64,000 nt of DNA from Alphaproteobacteria bacterium SS10 (GTDB lineage Bacteria; Pseudomonadota; Alphaproteobacteria; TMED2). The DNA lies in contig JAHCML010000003.1 of the NCBI GenBank assembly GCA_019192455.1, forward strand, positions 1,219,095-1,283,094. Direction: 5' to 3'. Each line of letters starts with the position of its first letter. Position 1 is the first letter of the stretch. The notes under the pieces were generated by a model. That model saw only the letters and a program-made list of their open reading frames with translations. It was not told the DNA's origin and made no database searches. Shown here one piece after another: positions 19,537-29,557 of this stretch. Position numbers and translations under genes: made by a program.

Positions 19537-21849
19537 CTACTGTGGCTGCAGGCCATGGCCAGACCAGGGTCGGCTACCTAGCTTTTCTGCAATGTTTTCA
19601 ATTGAATAACGCCCTGTCTTTTCATCCAGAAAGATAGCCAATCCGCCGCTGTCGCGGAGATCCCAACGGTCTATGACGGTTGAGGCGGCACAGCTTGATC
19701 TATGGCTGTGGAACGGCAACAGGATGACCTCAGCACGACCGCAATCCTCTGCCAACCCGCCTGGCGTTAGGGCAACGCTCAAGCCCTGGGCGACCAGACA
19801 GCCATCCCCATCACACTGAAAGCCATCCATGTCTTCGCTGTCGCGCCACGCTTGAACTTCCGGCCCTGCCAAATGCCGACGCCACTGGTCGGCGGTGAAA
19901 CGATCCCGTCTGGTTCGGGACAAGAGGAGATAACGCCCCTCCCCAGCCTGGTTCACATGAACCCCAATAAGATCACCATCCGACCGCGCCAATAGCACCG
20001 GATGCGGCTCCCAGGCGCCAAATCCGATGGTAAGCGTGATCACCCCAGCGGCCAGCCATACCCACGGCAACAACCTAGCAAGGCACATGATTACCCCAAT
20101 TGCCATGACCCCAAACAACCACGGGGTCAGCGCGGGGGTGTCCAATGCCGCGTAAGGCAGTGCGGCAATGTCGGCGGCCATAACCAACATCAGGTCAATG
20201 CCACTGCCCATAGCCAGCAATGGCCAGTCGGCCACCCCAAATGGCATGGCGATCAGAGAAACCAGGCCTAGCGGGATGATCCACATCGAGGCCAAGGGCA
20301 CCCCGACCAAATTCCCGATCAGACCAAAGGTAGCAGCATGTTGGAAATGCCAGATAGCAAAGGGTGCCGTCGCTGCGCTCGCAATGATGGTGGTTAGCAT
20401 CAAGCCCAATAGAAATCGGGAAACTCTGGTGCGGAGCCGACGGTCGGCACCGGTGGGTGAGAACAGCCCCCGCCTTTTCAACGCCTGGTAGGTTGCGATC
20501 AAGCCAACCACGGCCGCGAATGACATCTGAAAGCTGGGCCCCATGACCAACTCCGGACGCAGCAGAATGATGATGATGGCGGCCAACCCCACCAGGCGCA
20601 GGCTAAACGGGTCACGATCAAGCCAGATCGCCCCAATGCCCATGGCAACCATGAGAAACGCCCGGATCGTTGGGGTAGGCATACCCGCAATGACCAGATA
20701 AACACCTGCGCCAAGAAGGGCAGCTAAAGTACTGATTTTCTTGAGTGGAAGGCGAAGAACAATCGGCGGGATGGCAGCTAAGGGCGCCCGAATACAGAAG
20801 AACAACCAGGCAGCGACGACCCCGAGATGAAGCCCAGAGATGGCGAGCAAATGCGAAATGCCGGCATCCCTGATGTTCTGCAGCGTTTCCTCACCAATGC
20901 CCCCGCGTTGCCCCGTTACCAGCGCGGCGGCAACTGCCCCGGTTTCACCTGGCAGGACGTCGAAGATCTCGGTGGTGATACTGAACCGAAGGCTAGCGAC
21001 CTGTTCGTGCCAGCCGAGACCTGACGGCGCCTCAACCAGGATGGTTGGATCGCCGATGGCAAATCCAACCGCGCCGATCTGCTGGAAGAACAAATCGCGC
21101 CTGAAGGCATAGCCGCCGGGATAGCTGGGCCCGGGAGGTGCGCGGAGGATGGCCCGTATCTCAAGGCCACTTCCGACCTCTGGCACGGTGTAGCTACCCG
21201 GCATGCTGATCCGTATTCGTTTAATGCCCTCTAGTTCGGCCAGATCCCGCGCTGAACCTTGAAACTCTGTGATCTCGAGAACCAGCCTGTGCCGACCATC
21301 ACGGGGCTCTGCCGATATCAGTTCGGCCCGAACTGTAACCGGTCCCACCTCTTCCGGGCCTATCAACTGCAGCATTGGTGCCGCAACTGAATGGGTTCTG
21401 AGTTGGATCACCGAAAATCCAGCAATAACAATCAGTAAACCGACTAAACTAAGCCTCAACTTCACCAGCCATGAGGCTTCATCTGGTTGTCCTATGGCAG
21501 TGATGCAGATGAGAGTTGCGATGCCGAGCGTGGACCCTGCCCAGACTGGTAGCTCAATAGGCAGGGCGAAGTAGGCGGCAATGCCGACGATCATCAGGAT
21601 TGGCACGGAGAGGTACCAATGACCTGCAATGTCATTGGTGTTGGTGAGAAGCCCAGGTTTCAGCCATTTCCAAAGGCTATGGCCATAGCGGAATAACGTT
21701 CGCCCGCTATACATGAGCCGCAGATTTCGCAGCCGATCAACAACTCGACCTAAACCGCGCTCCGATGCGCTTGATAGCGGTTCATCTAGTGGCACAGCCC
21801 GCCCCGGTGACTGATGTCCAGACGCGCAGAGGTTTGCGACTGACAGCAA
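19537..21849 (-). CDS. comEC: ComEC/Rec2 family DNA-uptake channel protein
   Basis: Polytopic inner-membrane protein related to the channel that takes up single-stranded DNA during transformation. The N-terminal part has two to three hydrophobic segments and a DUF4131-like domain. The central Competence domain carries GLRHLLAISGLHLGV-type sequence (SHLLAISGLHLGVVAAWLFF) and about eight helices. The C-terminal 170 residues are soluble and lack the HxHxDH metallo-beta-lactamase motif, as in other alphaproteobacterial versions. The longest frame uses TTG at 21849; ATG 21714 would give 725 residues, and I cannot decide between them. No other competence gene is nearby. Confidence 0.9.
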   Translation of the reverse strand: MLSVANLCASGHQSPGRAVPLDEPLSSASERGLGRVVDRLRNLRLMYSGRTLFRYGHSLWKWLKPGLLTNTNDIAGHWYLSVPILMIVGIAAYFALPIELPVWAGSTLGIATLICITAIGQPDEASWLVKLRLSLVGLLIVIAGFSVIQLRTHSVAAPMLQLIGPEEVGPVTVRAELISAEPRDGRHRLVLEITEFQGSARDLAELEGIKRIRISMPGSYTVPEVGSGLEIRAILRAPPGPSYPGGYAFRRDLFFQQIGAVGFAIGDPTILVEAPSGLGWHEQVASLRFSITTEIFDVLPGETGAVAAALVTGQRGGIGEETLQNIRDAGISHLLAISGLHLGVVAAWLFFCIRAPLAAIPPIVLRLPLKKISTLAALLGAGVYLVIAGMPTPTIRAFLMVAMGIGAIWLDRDPFSLRLVGLAAIIIILLRPELVMGPSFQMSFAAVVGLIATYQALKRRGLFSPTGADRRLRTRVSRFLLGLMLTTIIASAATAPFAIWHFQHAATFGLIGNLVGVPLASMWIIPLGLVSLIAMPFGVADWPLLAMGSGIDLMLVMAADIAALPYAALDTPALTPWLFGVMAIGVIMCLARLLPWVWLAAGVITLTIGFGAWEPHPVLLARSDGDLIGVHVNQAGEGRYLLLSRTRRDRFTADQWRRHLAGPEVQAWRDSEDMDGFQCDGDGCLVAQGLSVALTPGGLAEDCGRAEVILLPFHSHRSSCAASTVIDRWDLRDSGGLAIFLDEKTGRYSIENIAEKLGSRPWSGHGLQPQ

Positions 21850-21866
21850 TGGATCGCCATGCTACA

Positions 21867-21887
21867 TCGCCGGTCTAATCCCGGCGA
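21867..21887. repeat. 7-bp perfect inverted repeat between comEC and gltX
   Basis: TCGCCGG and CCGGCGA flank a 7-base loop in the divergent comEC/gltX gap. No T-run follows on either strand, so it is not a normal terminator. It could be an operator or a leader hairpin; no function is known. Confidence 0.35.
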
Positions 21888-21960
21888 GGCTTGCATTAAG
21901 AAATGCTAATTCTTGCTGTCGCACGGTTTCCGTTCCCGCCGCATTATTAAGTCCCCGATT

Positions 21961-23379
21961 ATGAGTGTCGTTACCCGCTTTGCCCCTTCCCCAACCGGTT
22001 TCCTCCATATTGGTGGGGCCCGTACCGCGCTGTTTAACTGGCTGTTCGCCAAGCATCACGGTGGTACTTGCCTCTTACGGATTGAGGACACCGACCGTGC
22101 CCGGTCCACTAAGGCCGCGATTGGCGCGATTATTGAAGGATTAGAATGGTTTGGCCTCGATTTTGATGGCGACCCGATCTTCCAATATGCCCGCCGTGAC
22201 CGCCATGTTGAGGTTGTTGAAGAGCTGTTGGCCAAGGGCGGCGCCTATCGCTGCTACGCCAGCCAGGAAGAACTCGATGAGATGCGCGCCGCCGCCAAGG
22301 CCGCTGGCAAGCCAATGCGCTATGATGGCCGCTGGCGCGATCGTGATGCCTCGGAAGCGCCAGACGGCGTTGATCCTGTCATCCGACTGAAGGCACCCCT
22401 GGATGGCGATACGGTGATCAATGACGCGGTTCAGGGTAAAGTAACCATCGCCAACGCCCAACTGGACGATATGGTCCTCCTCCGCTCTGACGGTAGCCCG
22501 ACCTACATGCTGTCCGTCGTGGTGGATGACCATGATATGGGAATTACCCATGTTATTCGCGGTGATGACCACCTGACTAACGCATTCCGTCAGCACCAGC
22601 TTTACCAGGCAATGGGTTGGGATGTGCCAACCTTCGCCCATATCCCGTTGATCCACGGCCCCGACGGCGCCAAGCTGTCTAAACGCCATGGTGCCCTTGG
22701 CCTGCAGGATTATCGTGAGATGGGCTTCCTGCCGGAAGCGATGCAGAACTATCTGCTGCGGTTGGGTTGGTCCCATGGCGATGATGAGATCATTAACACC
22801 CAGCAAGCCATTGAATGGTTTGATCTTAATGGTGTTGGCCGCGCGCCTTCCCGCCTCGATGCTGATAAGCTGGCCCATGTGAACAGTGTTTATCTGCGTG
22901 ATGCAGACCCGGACCGCATTACCGATCTGATCCTCGCTCGCCGGGCAACCGAGGGTGTTCAGCTCTCCAACACCCAACGCGGTTGGTTGAAGACGCTTTT
23001 GCCGATGCTGATCGAGCGGCACAGCAATATCAATGAACTTGCTGATAACATTGCCTATTTGGAAGCCAATGGCAGTGTGACCCGGGATGAGAAGACGAGC
23101 GGCATGCTAACGCCAGAGCAAGATGAGCTGGTGGCCGCCATGGCGCGGAGTCTGGCTGATTTGTCAGATTTCACCGAAGAGGGCGTCTCAGGCGCCATCA
23201 AAACGCTCGCAACGGATCACGGTTTGAAGATGGGTAAAGTGGCCCCCCTGCTCCGTGCGGCGCTCTGTGGAACCATGCAAGCCCCGTCAATCTTTGCAAT
23301 TGCAGGGGTTCTAGGCCGGGATGAGTGTCTGGCTCGGATTGGGGATGCCAGGCAGCAAATTACCGCCTCGGTTACTTAA
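21961..23379 (+). CDS. gltX: Glutamyl-tRNA synthetase
   Basis: Charges tRNA-Glu; in alphaproteobacteria such enzymes may also charge tRNA-Gln with Glu for GatCAB. The 472 residues show the class I HIGH-type motif FLHIGGARTA (His16), RIEDTDRARS, VIRGDDHLTN, and the KMSKS-type motif KLSKRHGA. ATG 21961 gives the standard start VVTRFAPSPTG; a longer frame to 21913 exists but adds non-homologous sequence. Many alphaproteobacteria carry two gltX copies; only one is in the window. Confidence 0.96.
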   Translation: MSVVTRFAPSPTGFLHIGGARTALFNWLFAKHHGGTCLLRIEDTDRARSTKAAIGAIIEGLEWFGLDFDGDPIFQYARRDRHVEVVEELLAKGGAYRCYASQEELDEMRAAAKAAGKPMRYDGRWRDRDASEAPDGVDPVIRLKAPLDGDTVINDAVQGKVTIANAQLDDMVLLRSDGSPTYMLSVVVDDHDMGITHVIRGDDHLTNAFRQHQLYQAMGWDVPTFAHIPLIHGPDGAKLSKRHGALGLQDYREMGFLPEAMQNYLLRLGWSHGDDEIINTQQAIEWFDLNGVGRAPSRLDADKLAHVNSVYLRDADPDRITDLILARRATEGVQLSNTQRGWLKTLLPMLIERHSNINELADNIAYLEANGSVTRDEKTSGMLTPEQDELVAAMARSLADLSDFTEEGVSGAIKTLATDHGLKMGKVAPLLRAALCGTMQAPSIFAIAGVLGRDECLARIGDARQQITASVT

Positions 23380-23558
23380 ACACGCTTAGGCTGGCGCTGT
23401 GATGTTTTGAGCTTTATGGTGCAGAGCAACATTTCGGTGAACCAACACCGATTAAGGAATAAGAGGCGTGAAGCCTTCTGGGCGCCTGGTCCTGGGAAAG
23501 ACCAACGGCGAACCATACCTTAAGAGAGAGACGCCCCGACTTTTGGAAGGATCCAACG

Positions 23559-24911
23559 ATGAGCCAAGCCGCCGCCAACCCCGAGGCAAATGGCAGCGCC
23601 GATGCCGGCCAACCAGCCAAAGACACAACCCGCATAATCAACGGTAACAACGGGCAAAACTACGACTGCGCGATGCGCCACCCCACCCTGGGGCCGAGCG
23701 TGGTCGATATTCGTAAGCTCTATGGTGACATGGACCTGTTCACCTTTGACCCGGGTTTCACCTCCACAGCCTCCTGTGAGTCCAAAATCACCTTCATCGA
23801 TGGTGATAAGGGCGTCCTGCTTCATGCCGGTTACCCGATTGAGCAACTGGCCGATAACTCAGACTTCTTAGAGGTTTGCTACCTATTGCTCGAAGGTGAA
23901 CTGCCGAATGCGCAGCAGAAGGCGCAGTTCACCAATGACATCACCTATCACACGATGGTGCATGAGCAGATTGGCTACTTCTTCCGTGGTTTCCGCCGTG
24001 ATGCGCACCCAATGGCCATTATGTGCGGTGTCGTCGGCGCCCTTTCCGCCTTCTATCACGACAGCCTGGATATCCGTGACGAACAGCAACGGATGATCTC
24101 AGCCCACCGGTTGATCGCAAAGATCCCGACCCTGGCGGCGATGACCTACAAATACAGCATGGGTCAGCCCTTCGTGTATCCACGTAATGACATGGATTAC
24201 TCGGAGAACTTCCTCCACATGATGTTCTCGGTCCCGGCTGAGGAGTACAAGGTAAACCCTGTTCTGGCCCGTGCCATGAACAAGATCCTGATCCTTCACG
24301 CAGATCACGAGCAGAATGCCTCCACCTCCACGGTGCGCTTGGCTGGTTCCTCAGGTGCCAACCCATTTGCCGTGATTGCAGCGGGTATCGCTTCCCTCTG
24401 GGGGCCTGCCCATGGCGGCGCCAATGAGGCCGTGTTGAAGATGCTGCAAGAGATCGGCAGCAAAGACCGCATTCCAGAGTTTATCGAGCGTGCGAAGGAT
24501 AAGGATGATCCATTCCGCCTGATGGGCTTCGGTCACCGCGTCTATAAGAACTTCGACCCACGCGCCAAGGTGATGCGTGAGTCCTGCCACGAGGTTCTGG
24601 ACGAACTCGGCATCCGTGATGAGCCGCTGCTTGAGCTTGCTATGGAGCTGGAGCGGATTGCCCTTGAGGACGAGTATTTCGTCGCTAAGAAGCTCTATCC
24701 AAACGTCGATTTCTATTCCGGCATCATCCTCAAGGCCATGGGCATACCGGTCAGCATGTTTACTGTGCTGTTCGCCGTTGCACGCACCGTCGGCTGGGTT
24801 GCCCAGTGGAAAGAGATGATTGAAGATCCAGGCCAACGCATTGGCCGCCCGCGCCAGCTCTATACGGGCTATGGTGAGCGGGATTACGTTCCGGTTGAAA
24901 AGCGCGGCTAA
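23559..24911 (+). CDS. gltA: Citrate synthase
   Basis: Condenses oxaloacetate and acetyl-CoA, the entry step of the citric acid cycle. The 450 residues are of the large, hexameric, NADH-sensitive kind by length, with [50 protein letters not shown], and the catalytic region [18 protein letters not shown]. The ATG has AAGGA 8 bases upstream. A 178-base leader region lies between gltX and gltA and includes a TGGTC...GACCA hairpin of unknown role. Confidence 0.97.
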   Translation: MSQAAANPEANGSADAGQPAKDTTRIINGNNGQNYDCAMRHPTLGPSVVDIRKLYGDMDLFTFDPGFTSTASCESKITFIDGDKGVLLHAGYPIEQLADNSDFLEVCYLLLEGELPNAQQKAQFTNDITYHTMVHEQIGYFFRGFRRDAHPMAIMCGVVGALSAFYHDSLDIRDEQQRMISAHRLIAKIPTLAAMTYKYSMGQPFVYPRNDMDYSENFLHMMFSVPAEEYKVNPVLARAMNKILILHADHEQNASTSTVRLAGSSGANPFAVIAAGIASLWGPAHGGANEAVLKMLQEIGSKDRIPEFIERAKDKDDPFRLMGFGHRVYKNFDPRAKVMRESCHEVLDELGIRDEPLLELAMELERIALEDEYFVAKKLYPNVDFYSGIILKAMGIPVSMFTVLFAVARTVGWVAQWKEMIEDPGQRIGRPRQLYTGYGERDYVPVEKRG

Positions 24912-24924
24912 GCAGGCCCCGCAG

Positions 24925-24976
24925 CCAATGACTGGCTTTATCAACCCAATGACTGGCTTTATCAACCCAAAGACTG
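24925..24976. repeat. 21-bp tandem repeat, about 2.5 copies
   Basis: Two perfect adjacent copies of a 21-base unit (24925-24945 and 24946-24966) begin CCAATGACTGGC and end with TTTATCAAC. A partial third copy (24967-24976) has one mismatch. The array starts 14 bases after the gltA stop and is not part of a gene. Confidence 0.9.
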
Positions 24977-24989
24977 AACGACTTGACCT

Positions 24990-25013
24990 GCGGGGGCCAA
25001 CAAAAGCCCCCGC
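24990..25013 (+). terminator. GC-rich hairpin, candidate terminator after gltA
   Basis: GCGGGGGC and GCCCCCGC form a perfect 8-bp stem around CAACAAAA, about 80 bases past the gltA stop and 112 bases before the end of convergent lpxB. No U-tract follows on either strand, so it would be an atypical terminator or a 3'-end stabilising hairpin. Confidence 0.45.
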
Positions 25014-25125
25014 CGTTCAACCCCCTCGGCTGATCGCTTGGCCGATCAGCTTTGAGCAACGCATGCGGGGCAAGGCGATCAACGACAATCGCTCACCCTG
25101 GCGCTTCTTACTGCTTCAATGGATG

Positions 25126-26331
25126 TCAAACCGGCTCGGGTTTTGACGCTGCCAGCTTTAGCAGCGTCTTAGCGGCCATGGTCGCCGGGTCCAACTGACC
25201 CGCACCTAGTTTCTCAGCGACCTGTTTGTAGCCGTCCAAGACCGAATCCCGCCGCTTTTCAAACTTGCACATTGCCTCAAGCTCATCGGCTAACCGATTG
25301 GGCGTGCAGTCTTCTTGCAGACATTCAGGGATCAGTGGCCGCTGTAGAATGATGTTCGGCAGGGACACATATTGCGTCAGGGCTAGGCGCCGGAAGATAG
25401 CGGCTGAGATTGGATTGGCCCGGTAAGCAATGACGCCTGGCAAACCAGTCAGGGCCAACTCTAGGGCCACGGTGCCGGATGCAGCGAGCCCGGCCTTAGA
25501 CGCGGCCATGGCCCCATACTTGTCCTCGATACCCTGAACGACCACATGATCAACCGGCCAATCTTCAGTATTGGCTCTCACCAGATCGGCCACAGGGCCA
25601 ACGGTCGGGATAACAGCGGTGAAGGACCCAATTCGTTGTCGGAGGAGACCAAGCGCCTCCCCAAATACGCCGGACAGCTTTTCAACCTCACCCCTACGGC
25701 TTCCGGGCAGGACGGTGATCAGGCGTTGATCGCTTGGAATACCGTGACGTTGGCGAAACTCGTCGCCATCTGCCGACATGGCGGGTCCAGTCACCAATGG
25801 ATGGCCGATAAAGCTGGCCGCCATCCCTTCAGCCTCAAAATAGGGTGGCTCAAACGGAAACAGGCAAAGCAGATGGTCATAGAGTTTGGCGACTTTAGCC
25901 GCTCGTTTAGGCCGCCAGGCCCAAACTGTCGGGGCAACCAGATGCATCTTCGGCATCGAAAGGTTGCGTAACTTTTTCGCCAATCGGAAGCTATGATCCG
26001 GTCCATCAATGGTCAGGAGCAGTGACGGCTTCATCAACCTGATTGCCTGCTCTGTCTCCTTCAATCGGCGAAGGATGGTGGGGATACGCGGCAGGACCTC
26101 TGCCAGGCCAAAGGCAGTGATGTCGGCCATAGGGAAGATAGGCTCAAGCCCCGCCTCAATCATCTGCTCCCCGCCAATGCCGACATAACGATACCGGCCC
26201 GGGGCAAGGTCACTTAGGGCATCAAGGATCGGCGCGCCAAGCGCATCACCGGATGGCTCAGCGGCCACAACAAAAATGATGGGGCGGCGATCAGATACCG
26301 CCTGGCTCTTTTGAACAGGCGTATCGATCAT
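25126..26331 (-). CDS. lpxB: Lipid-A-disaccharide synthase
   Basis: Joins UDP-2,3-diacylglucosamine and lipid X to form the lipid A disaccharide on the inner face of the inner membrane. The 401-residue GT19 glycosyltransferase has the N-terminal AAEPSGDALGA, HLVAPTVWAWRPKRAAKV, FIGHPLV, LPGSRRGEVEKL, and AASGTVALELAL. Its ATG overlaps the lpxI stop by one base (TAATG). It is the last gene of the cluster and convergent with gltA. Confidence 0.96.
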   Translation of the reverse strand: MIDTPVQKSQAVSDRRPIIFVVAAEPSGDALGAPILDALSDLAPGRYRYVGIGGEQMIEAGLEPIFPMADITAFGLAEVLPRIPTILRRLKETEQAIRLMKPSLLLTIDGPDHSFRLAKKLRNLSMPKMHLVAPTVWAWRPKRAAKVAKLYDHLLCLFPFEPPYFEAEGMAASFIGHPLVTGPAMSADGDEFRQRHGIPSDQRLITVLPGSRRGEVEKLSGVFGEALGLLRQRIGSFTAVIPTVGPVADLVRANTEDWPVDHVVVQGIEDKYGAMAASKAGLAASGTVALELALTGLPGVIAYRANPISAAIFRRLALTQYVSLPNIILQRPLIPECLQEDCTPNRLADELEAMCKFEKRRDSVLDGYKQVAEKLGAGQLDPATMAAKTLLKLAASKPEPV

Positions 26332-27164
26332 TAGGCTGGCGCCTCAACGCCGATCAGGAATAGGCCAGCTGCTTCAACATCGCTTTTGACCGCTTCGGCC
26401 TCAACGATTTGGCAGGCACCGGCACTAACGGCAATCCCGCGCAGACCGGCGGCGATTGCGCCCTTAACCGTCTGCCGTCCAATCGTAGGCAAATCCAAGC
26501 GGCGATCTTGCCCTGGCTTAACCAGCTTAACCAGCACCCCGCCCTCACCCTCACGGCGGAGATCGCCAGCGCGGGCTAACATGGCATCGGTGCCCTCAAT
26601 CGCCTCTACCGCCAACACAATGCCCTGCTGAACGATGGCGGCCTGTCCAATGTCAGCGGCGCCTAAGGCCGTTACGACCTCAATGCCCCGATCGATGTCA
26701 CTAACAGCCTGTTCATCCGGTGCATTGCCGGCAATCAAACCGGGTCGGGCCAAAAGGTCAGGAAGGATGTCCGCAATACCAAGTAGCCGAAAGCCCTCAG
26801 CCTCGATACCATCGCGAACCATTCCTAATAGGCCATCATCGCCGAGGCCCTTGAGGCTGGCCTTAGTTAGTACCTTAACGGTCTTCCAATCTGGCTTTAG
26901 GTCGCGAAGGCCGGGACGCCTCACCGGGCCGACCAAGACAATGTCGGCCACTGCCTCCGCACGGAATAGATCAATCATCCGACCACCGGCGCCTAGAGGC
27001 ATCGGTGTCTGCGGAACATCAGCGGGAAGAAGATCGGGTTCTGCGAACCCTTCGAGCGCAACGATATGGACGTTGCGGCCTTGGGCTATGGCCTCACGGG
27101 CCACCAAGCCCGGCAGCGAACCGCCACCTGCAACGATGCCGAGTTTTCGCGGCGCTTCCGTCAA
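26331..27164 (-). CDS. lpxI: UDP-2,3-diacylglucosamine pyrophosphatase LpxI
   Basis: Hydrolyses UDP-2,3-diacylglucosamine to lipid X, the job done by unrelated LpxH in enterobacteria. The 277 residues open with KLGIVAGGGSLPGLVAREA and contain GAGGRMIDLFR, VLVGPVRRPGL, and LRREGEGGVLVKLVKPGQD, typical of the LpxI family (formerly DUF1009). The start appears to be TTG at 27164, overlapping the lpxA TGA by 4 bases; I see no better in-frame ATG. It sits between lpxA and lpxB as in other alphaproteobacteria. Confidence 0.95.
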   Translation of the reverse strand: MTEAPRKLGIVAGGGSLPGLVAREAIAQGRNVHIVALEGFAEPDLLPADVPQTPMPLGAGGRMIDLFRAEAVADIVLVGPVRRPGLRDLKPDWKTVKVLTKASLKGLGDDGLLGMVRDGIEAEGFRLLGIADILPDLLARPGLIAGNAPDEQAVSDIDRGIEVVTALGAADIGQAAIVQQGIVLAVEAIEGTDAMLARAGDLRREGEGGVLVKLVKPGQDRRLDLPTIGRQTVKGAIAAGLRGIAVSAGACQIVEAEAVKSDVEAAGLFLIGVEAPA

Positions 27165-27958
27165 TTGCCGGCCTTGGGCTGGCAGATGGATCGTGAGCTT
27201 TCAGCAGTGACAAAGCTGATCACGTCCTGAACGAGGTCGCTATCAGCGTATTCGGCTTTCGCAGCCGCCACGCGGTCGGCGAAGGTCCCCTCGCCCATGA
27301 AGATCTGCTTGAAGGCCTGGCGCAGTTGATTGACCTCACTACGCTCAAAACCACGACGGTCTAGGCCAACGAGGTTCAGACCGGCCAGGTTCGCACGCTC
27401 ACCAAGGACGAGGCCGTAGGGAATGACATCATTCTCAACACCAGACATGCCGCCAATCATGGCATGGGGACCGATACGCACAAACTGGTGAACGGCACTC
27501 AATCCACCAAGGATGGCGTGATCACCAACCACCACATGGCCAGCCAGGGTCGCATTATTGGCAAAGATCACCTGATTACCGACGATGCAATCATGGGCCA
27601 TATGGGCGCCAACCATCAGTAGGCAATCATCGCCGAGCCGGGTTTCCATACCCCCACCCTCGGTGCCTGTATTGATGGTCACATGCTCGCGAATACGGTT
27701 CCGCTTACCAATCACGAGACGCGACTTCTCACCACCATATTTCAAATCCTGCGGAGGGGAACCGATGCTGGTGAAGGGATAGATCTCAGTCTCTTCACCA
27801 ATCTCGGTGATGCCATCGACCACAACGTGGCTCTTTAAATGCACCTTGGACGCCAAGGTCACATCGGGGCCGATATGACAGAACGGCCCAATGATCACAT
27901 CATCAGCCAGTTCAGCTTTAGGATCGACAACGGCCGATGGGTGGATTTGCGCGCTCAT
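27161..27958 (-). CDS. lpxA: UDP-N-acetylglucosamine acyltransferase
   Basis: First acylation of UDP-GlcNAc in lipid A synthesis, with an acyl-ACP donor. The 265-residue left-handed beta-helix consists of hexapeptide repeats from about residue 8 to 190 (VIIGPFCHIGPDVTL, VIFANNATLAGHVVVGD), then a C-terminal helical domain. The catalytic His is His122 in VGAHMAHDC. It is 52 bases downstream of fabZ and overlaps lpxI. Confidence 0.97.
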   Translation of the reverse strand: MSAQIHPSAVVDPKAELADDVIIGPFCHIGPDVTLASKVHLKSHVVVDGITEIGEETEIYPFTSIGSPPQDLKYGGEKSRLVIGKRNRIREHVTINTGTEGGGMETRLGDDCLLMVGAHMAHDCIVGNQVIFANNATLAGHVVVGDHAILGGLSAVHQFVRIGPHAMIGGMSGVENDVIPYGLVLGERANLAGLNLVGLDRRGFERSEVNQLRQAFKQIFMGEGTFADRVAAAKAEYADSDLVQDVISFVTAESSRSICQPKAGN

Positions 27959-28010
27959 GGGCGGGCTTTCTGAGCTTCGGGAGGGTCGAAGGGTTCAAGT
28001 AATGGCTGGC

Positions 28011-28505
28011 TTAGCTGTCCATCACCATAGCGGCGAATTCAGCCTCAGCGCAGAGGGTGTCATCCACCTTCACCTGCCCTTTGAACTTAAAGACGTTACG
28101 GCGACCCTGGATCAGGTCGACATGGATCATGGCCTGATCACCAGGCACAACCGGCCGACGGAAGCGGGCGCCATCCACTGACATCAGATAGACCACCTTA
28201 CCCGCTGACTCATTGCTCAATGAGCGAACAACGAAGACGGCAGCAGTTTGGGCCATGGCTTCAATCAGCAGGACGCCGGGCACAACCGGCCGCTGTGGGA
28301 AGTGACCGGCAAAGAAATGCTCGTTAATCGAGACATTCTTTAGGCCAACCGCACGTTCGCCGGGCACCAGCTCGGTAATCCGGTCCAGCATCAGCATCGG
28401 GAAGCGATGTGGGATCATCTGCATGATCTGATTGACATCAAATGGCGGTTCTAACGCATTGATATCAAGTGCTTCATCAGTGTTTGTCATGGTTGAATCG
28501 GGCAT
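28011..28505 (-). CDS. fabZ: 3-hydroxyacyl-ACP dehydratase FabZ
   Basis: Dehydrates 3-hydroxyacyl-ACP in fatty acid elongation and draws on the same hydroxyacyl-ACP pool as LpxA and LpxD. The 164-residue hot-dog protein has MIPHRFPMLMLDRI, catalytic His68 in NEHFFAGHFP, and Glu82 in GVLLIEAMAQ. The ATG has GAGGCG 6 bases upstream. It lies between lpxD and lpxA. Confidence 0.96.
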   Translation of the reverse strand: MPDSTMTNTDEALDINALEPPFDVNQIMQMIPHRFPMLMLDRITELVPGERAVGLKNVSINEHFFAGHFPQRPVVPGVLLIEAMAQTAAVFVVRSLSNESAGKVVYLMSVDGARFRRPVVPGDQAMIHVDLIQGRRNVFKFKGQVKVDDTLCAEAEFAAMVMDS

Positions 28506-28527
28506 CTTTTCGCCTCGTTAATCCGTC

Positions 28528-29547
28528 TTAACCGCGGCCTTCGGCCATCTTTTTCAGAGTGGAAACCTGGCGGAAGAATTGTTTGATCGGCACCGCTGGG
28601 CTGCCGATTACCTTTTCACCCGCCTCAACATCACGCATCACGCCGGCCTGGGCGCCAATTTGGGCACCGGCACCAATCTTAAGGTGACCAGCAATACCGG
28701 CTTGCGCTGCCAGGACTGAGAATGGGCCCATCTCACTGCTGCCGGAAATCCCACATTGTGCCACCAGGACGACGCCTGGGCCGATCTTGGCGTTATGGCC
28801 AATCTGGACCAAGTTATCGATCCGCACGCCGCGTCCGATCACCGTGTCGGGCCCTGCCCCGCGATCAATCGTGGCGTTGGCACCGATCTCCACATCATCC
28901 TCAACGATGACACGGCCCAGCTGTGGGATACGCAAATGCCCCTCAGCGCTCATATCAAAGCCGAAGCCATCCTGACCGATACGCACGCCAGGATAGACCT
29001 TCACCTCATTACCGATGATCGCATGGCTGATGCTGGCATTGGCGCCGATCCGCGACCGCTCACCAATCTCAACATTCTCACCAATGACGGCATTTGGACC
29101 GACAACTGTTCCAGCCCCAATCGAAGCGCCTGCCCCGATCACGGCGTTCGGTCCAATCTCGGCACCTGCATCGACAGTCGCGCTTGGGTCCACGAACGCC
29201 CCTGCACCCACACCGGGTTTGATTGCCGGCTCTGGATAGAAGGCTTGTGCCACCTTGCCATAGGCACGGTAAGGTTTATCGGTGACAAGGCAGACAACGC
29301 CGTCCGGTGCCTGATCTGCCAGGTCTGGGTGCACTAGGCATGCAGCAGCCTTGGTGGCGCGGAATGCCGCTACATACTTCCGGTTGTCGAGGAATGTAAT
29401 CTGACCCTCACCGGCATCACTCAGCGGTGCCACATCCTCAACACTAAGGCTGGCGGCATTGCTGTCGCTCAGCTCAGCCCCCGTTAGCTCAGCGAGATCG
29501 CCAAGAGTGAACGGGCCAGCACGGTGATGGAAACGTTGGTCAGGCAA
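28528..29547 (-). CDS. lpxD: UDP-3-O-(3-hydroxyacyl)glucosamine N-acyltransferase
   Basis: Second acylation of the lipid A precursor. The 339 residues have an N-terminal uridine-binding domain (about 1-105) and a hexapeptide left-handed helix (about 110-310; [20 protein letters not shown]). The catalytic His is in [13 protein letters not shown] short C-terminal helix follows. The gene stands between skp and fabZ in the usual bamA-skp-lpxD-fabZ-lpxA order. Confidence 0.96.
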   Translation of the reverse strand: MPDQRFHHRAGPFTLGDLAELTGAELSDSNAASLSVEDVAPLSDAGEGQITFLDNRKYVAAFRATKAAACLVHPDLADQAPDGVVCLVTDKPYRAYGKVAQAFYPEPAIKPGVGAGAFVDPSATVDAGAEIGPNAVIGAGASIGAGTVVGPNAVIGENVEIGERSRIGANASISHAIIGNEVKVYPGVRIGQDGFGFDMSAEGHLRIPQLGRVIVEDDVEIGANATIDRGAGPDTVIGRGVRIDNLVQIGHNAKIGPGVVLVAQCGISGSSEMGPFSVLAAQAGIAGHLKIGAGAQIGAQAGVMRDVEAGEKVIGSPAVPIKQFFRQVSTLKKMAEGRG

Positions 29548-29557
29548 GGTCTAGCGC

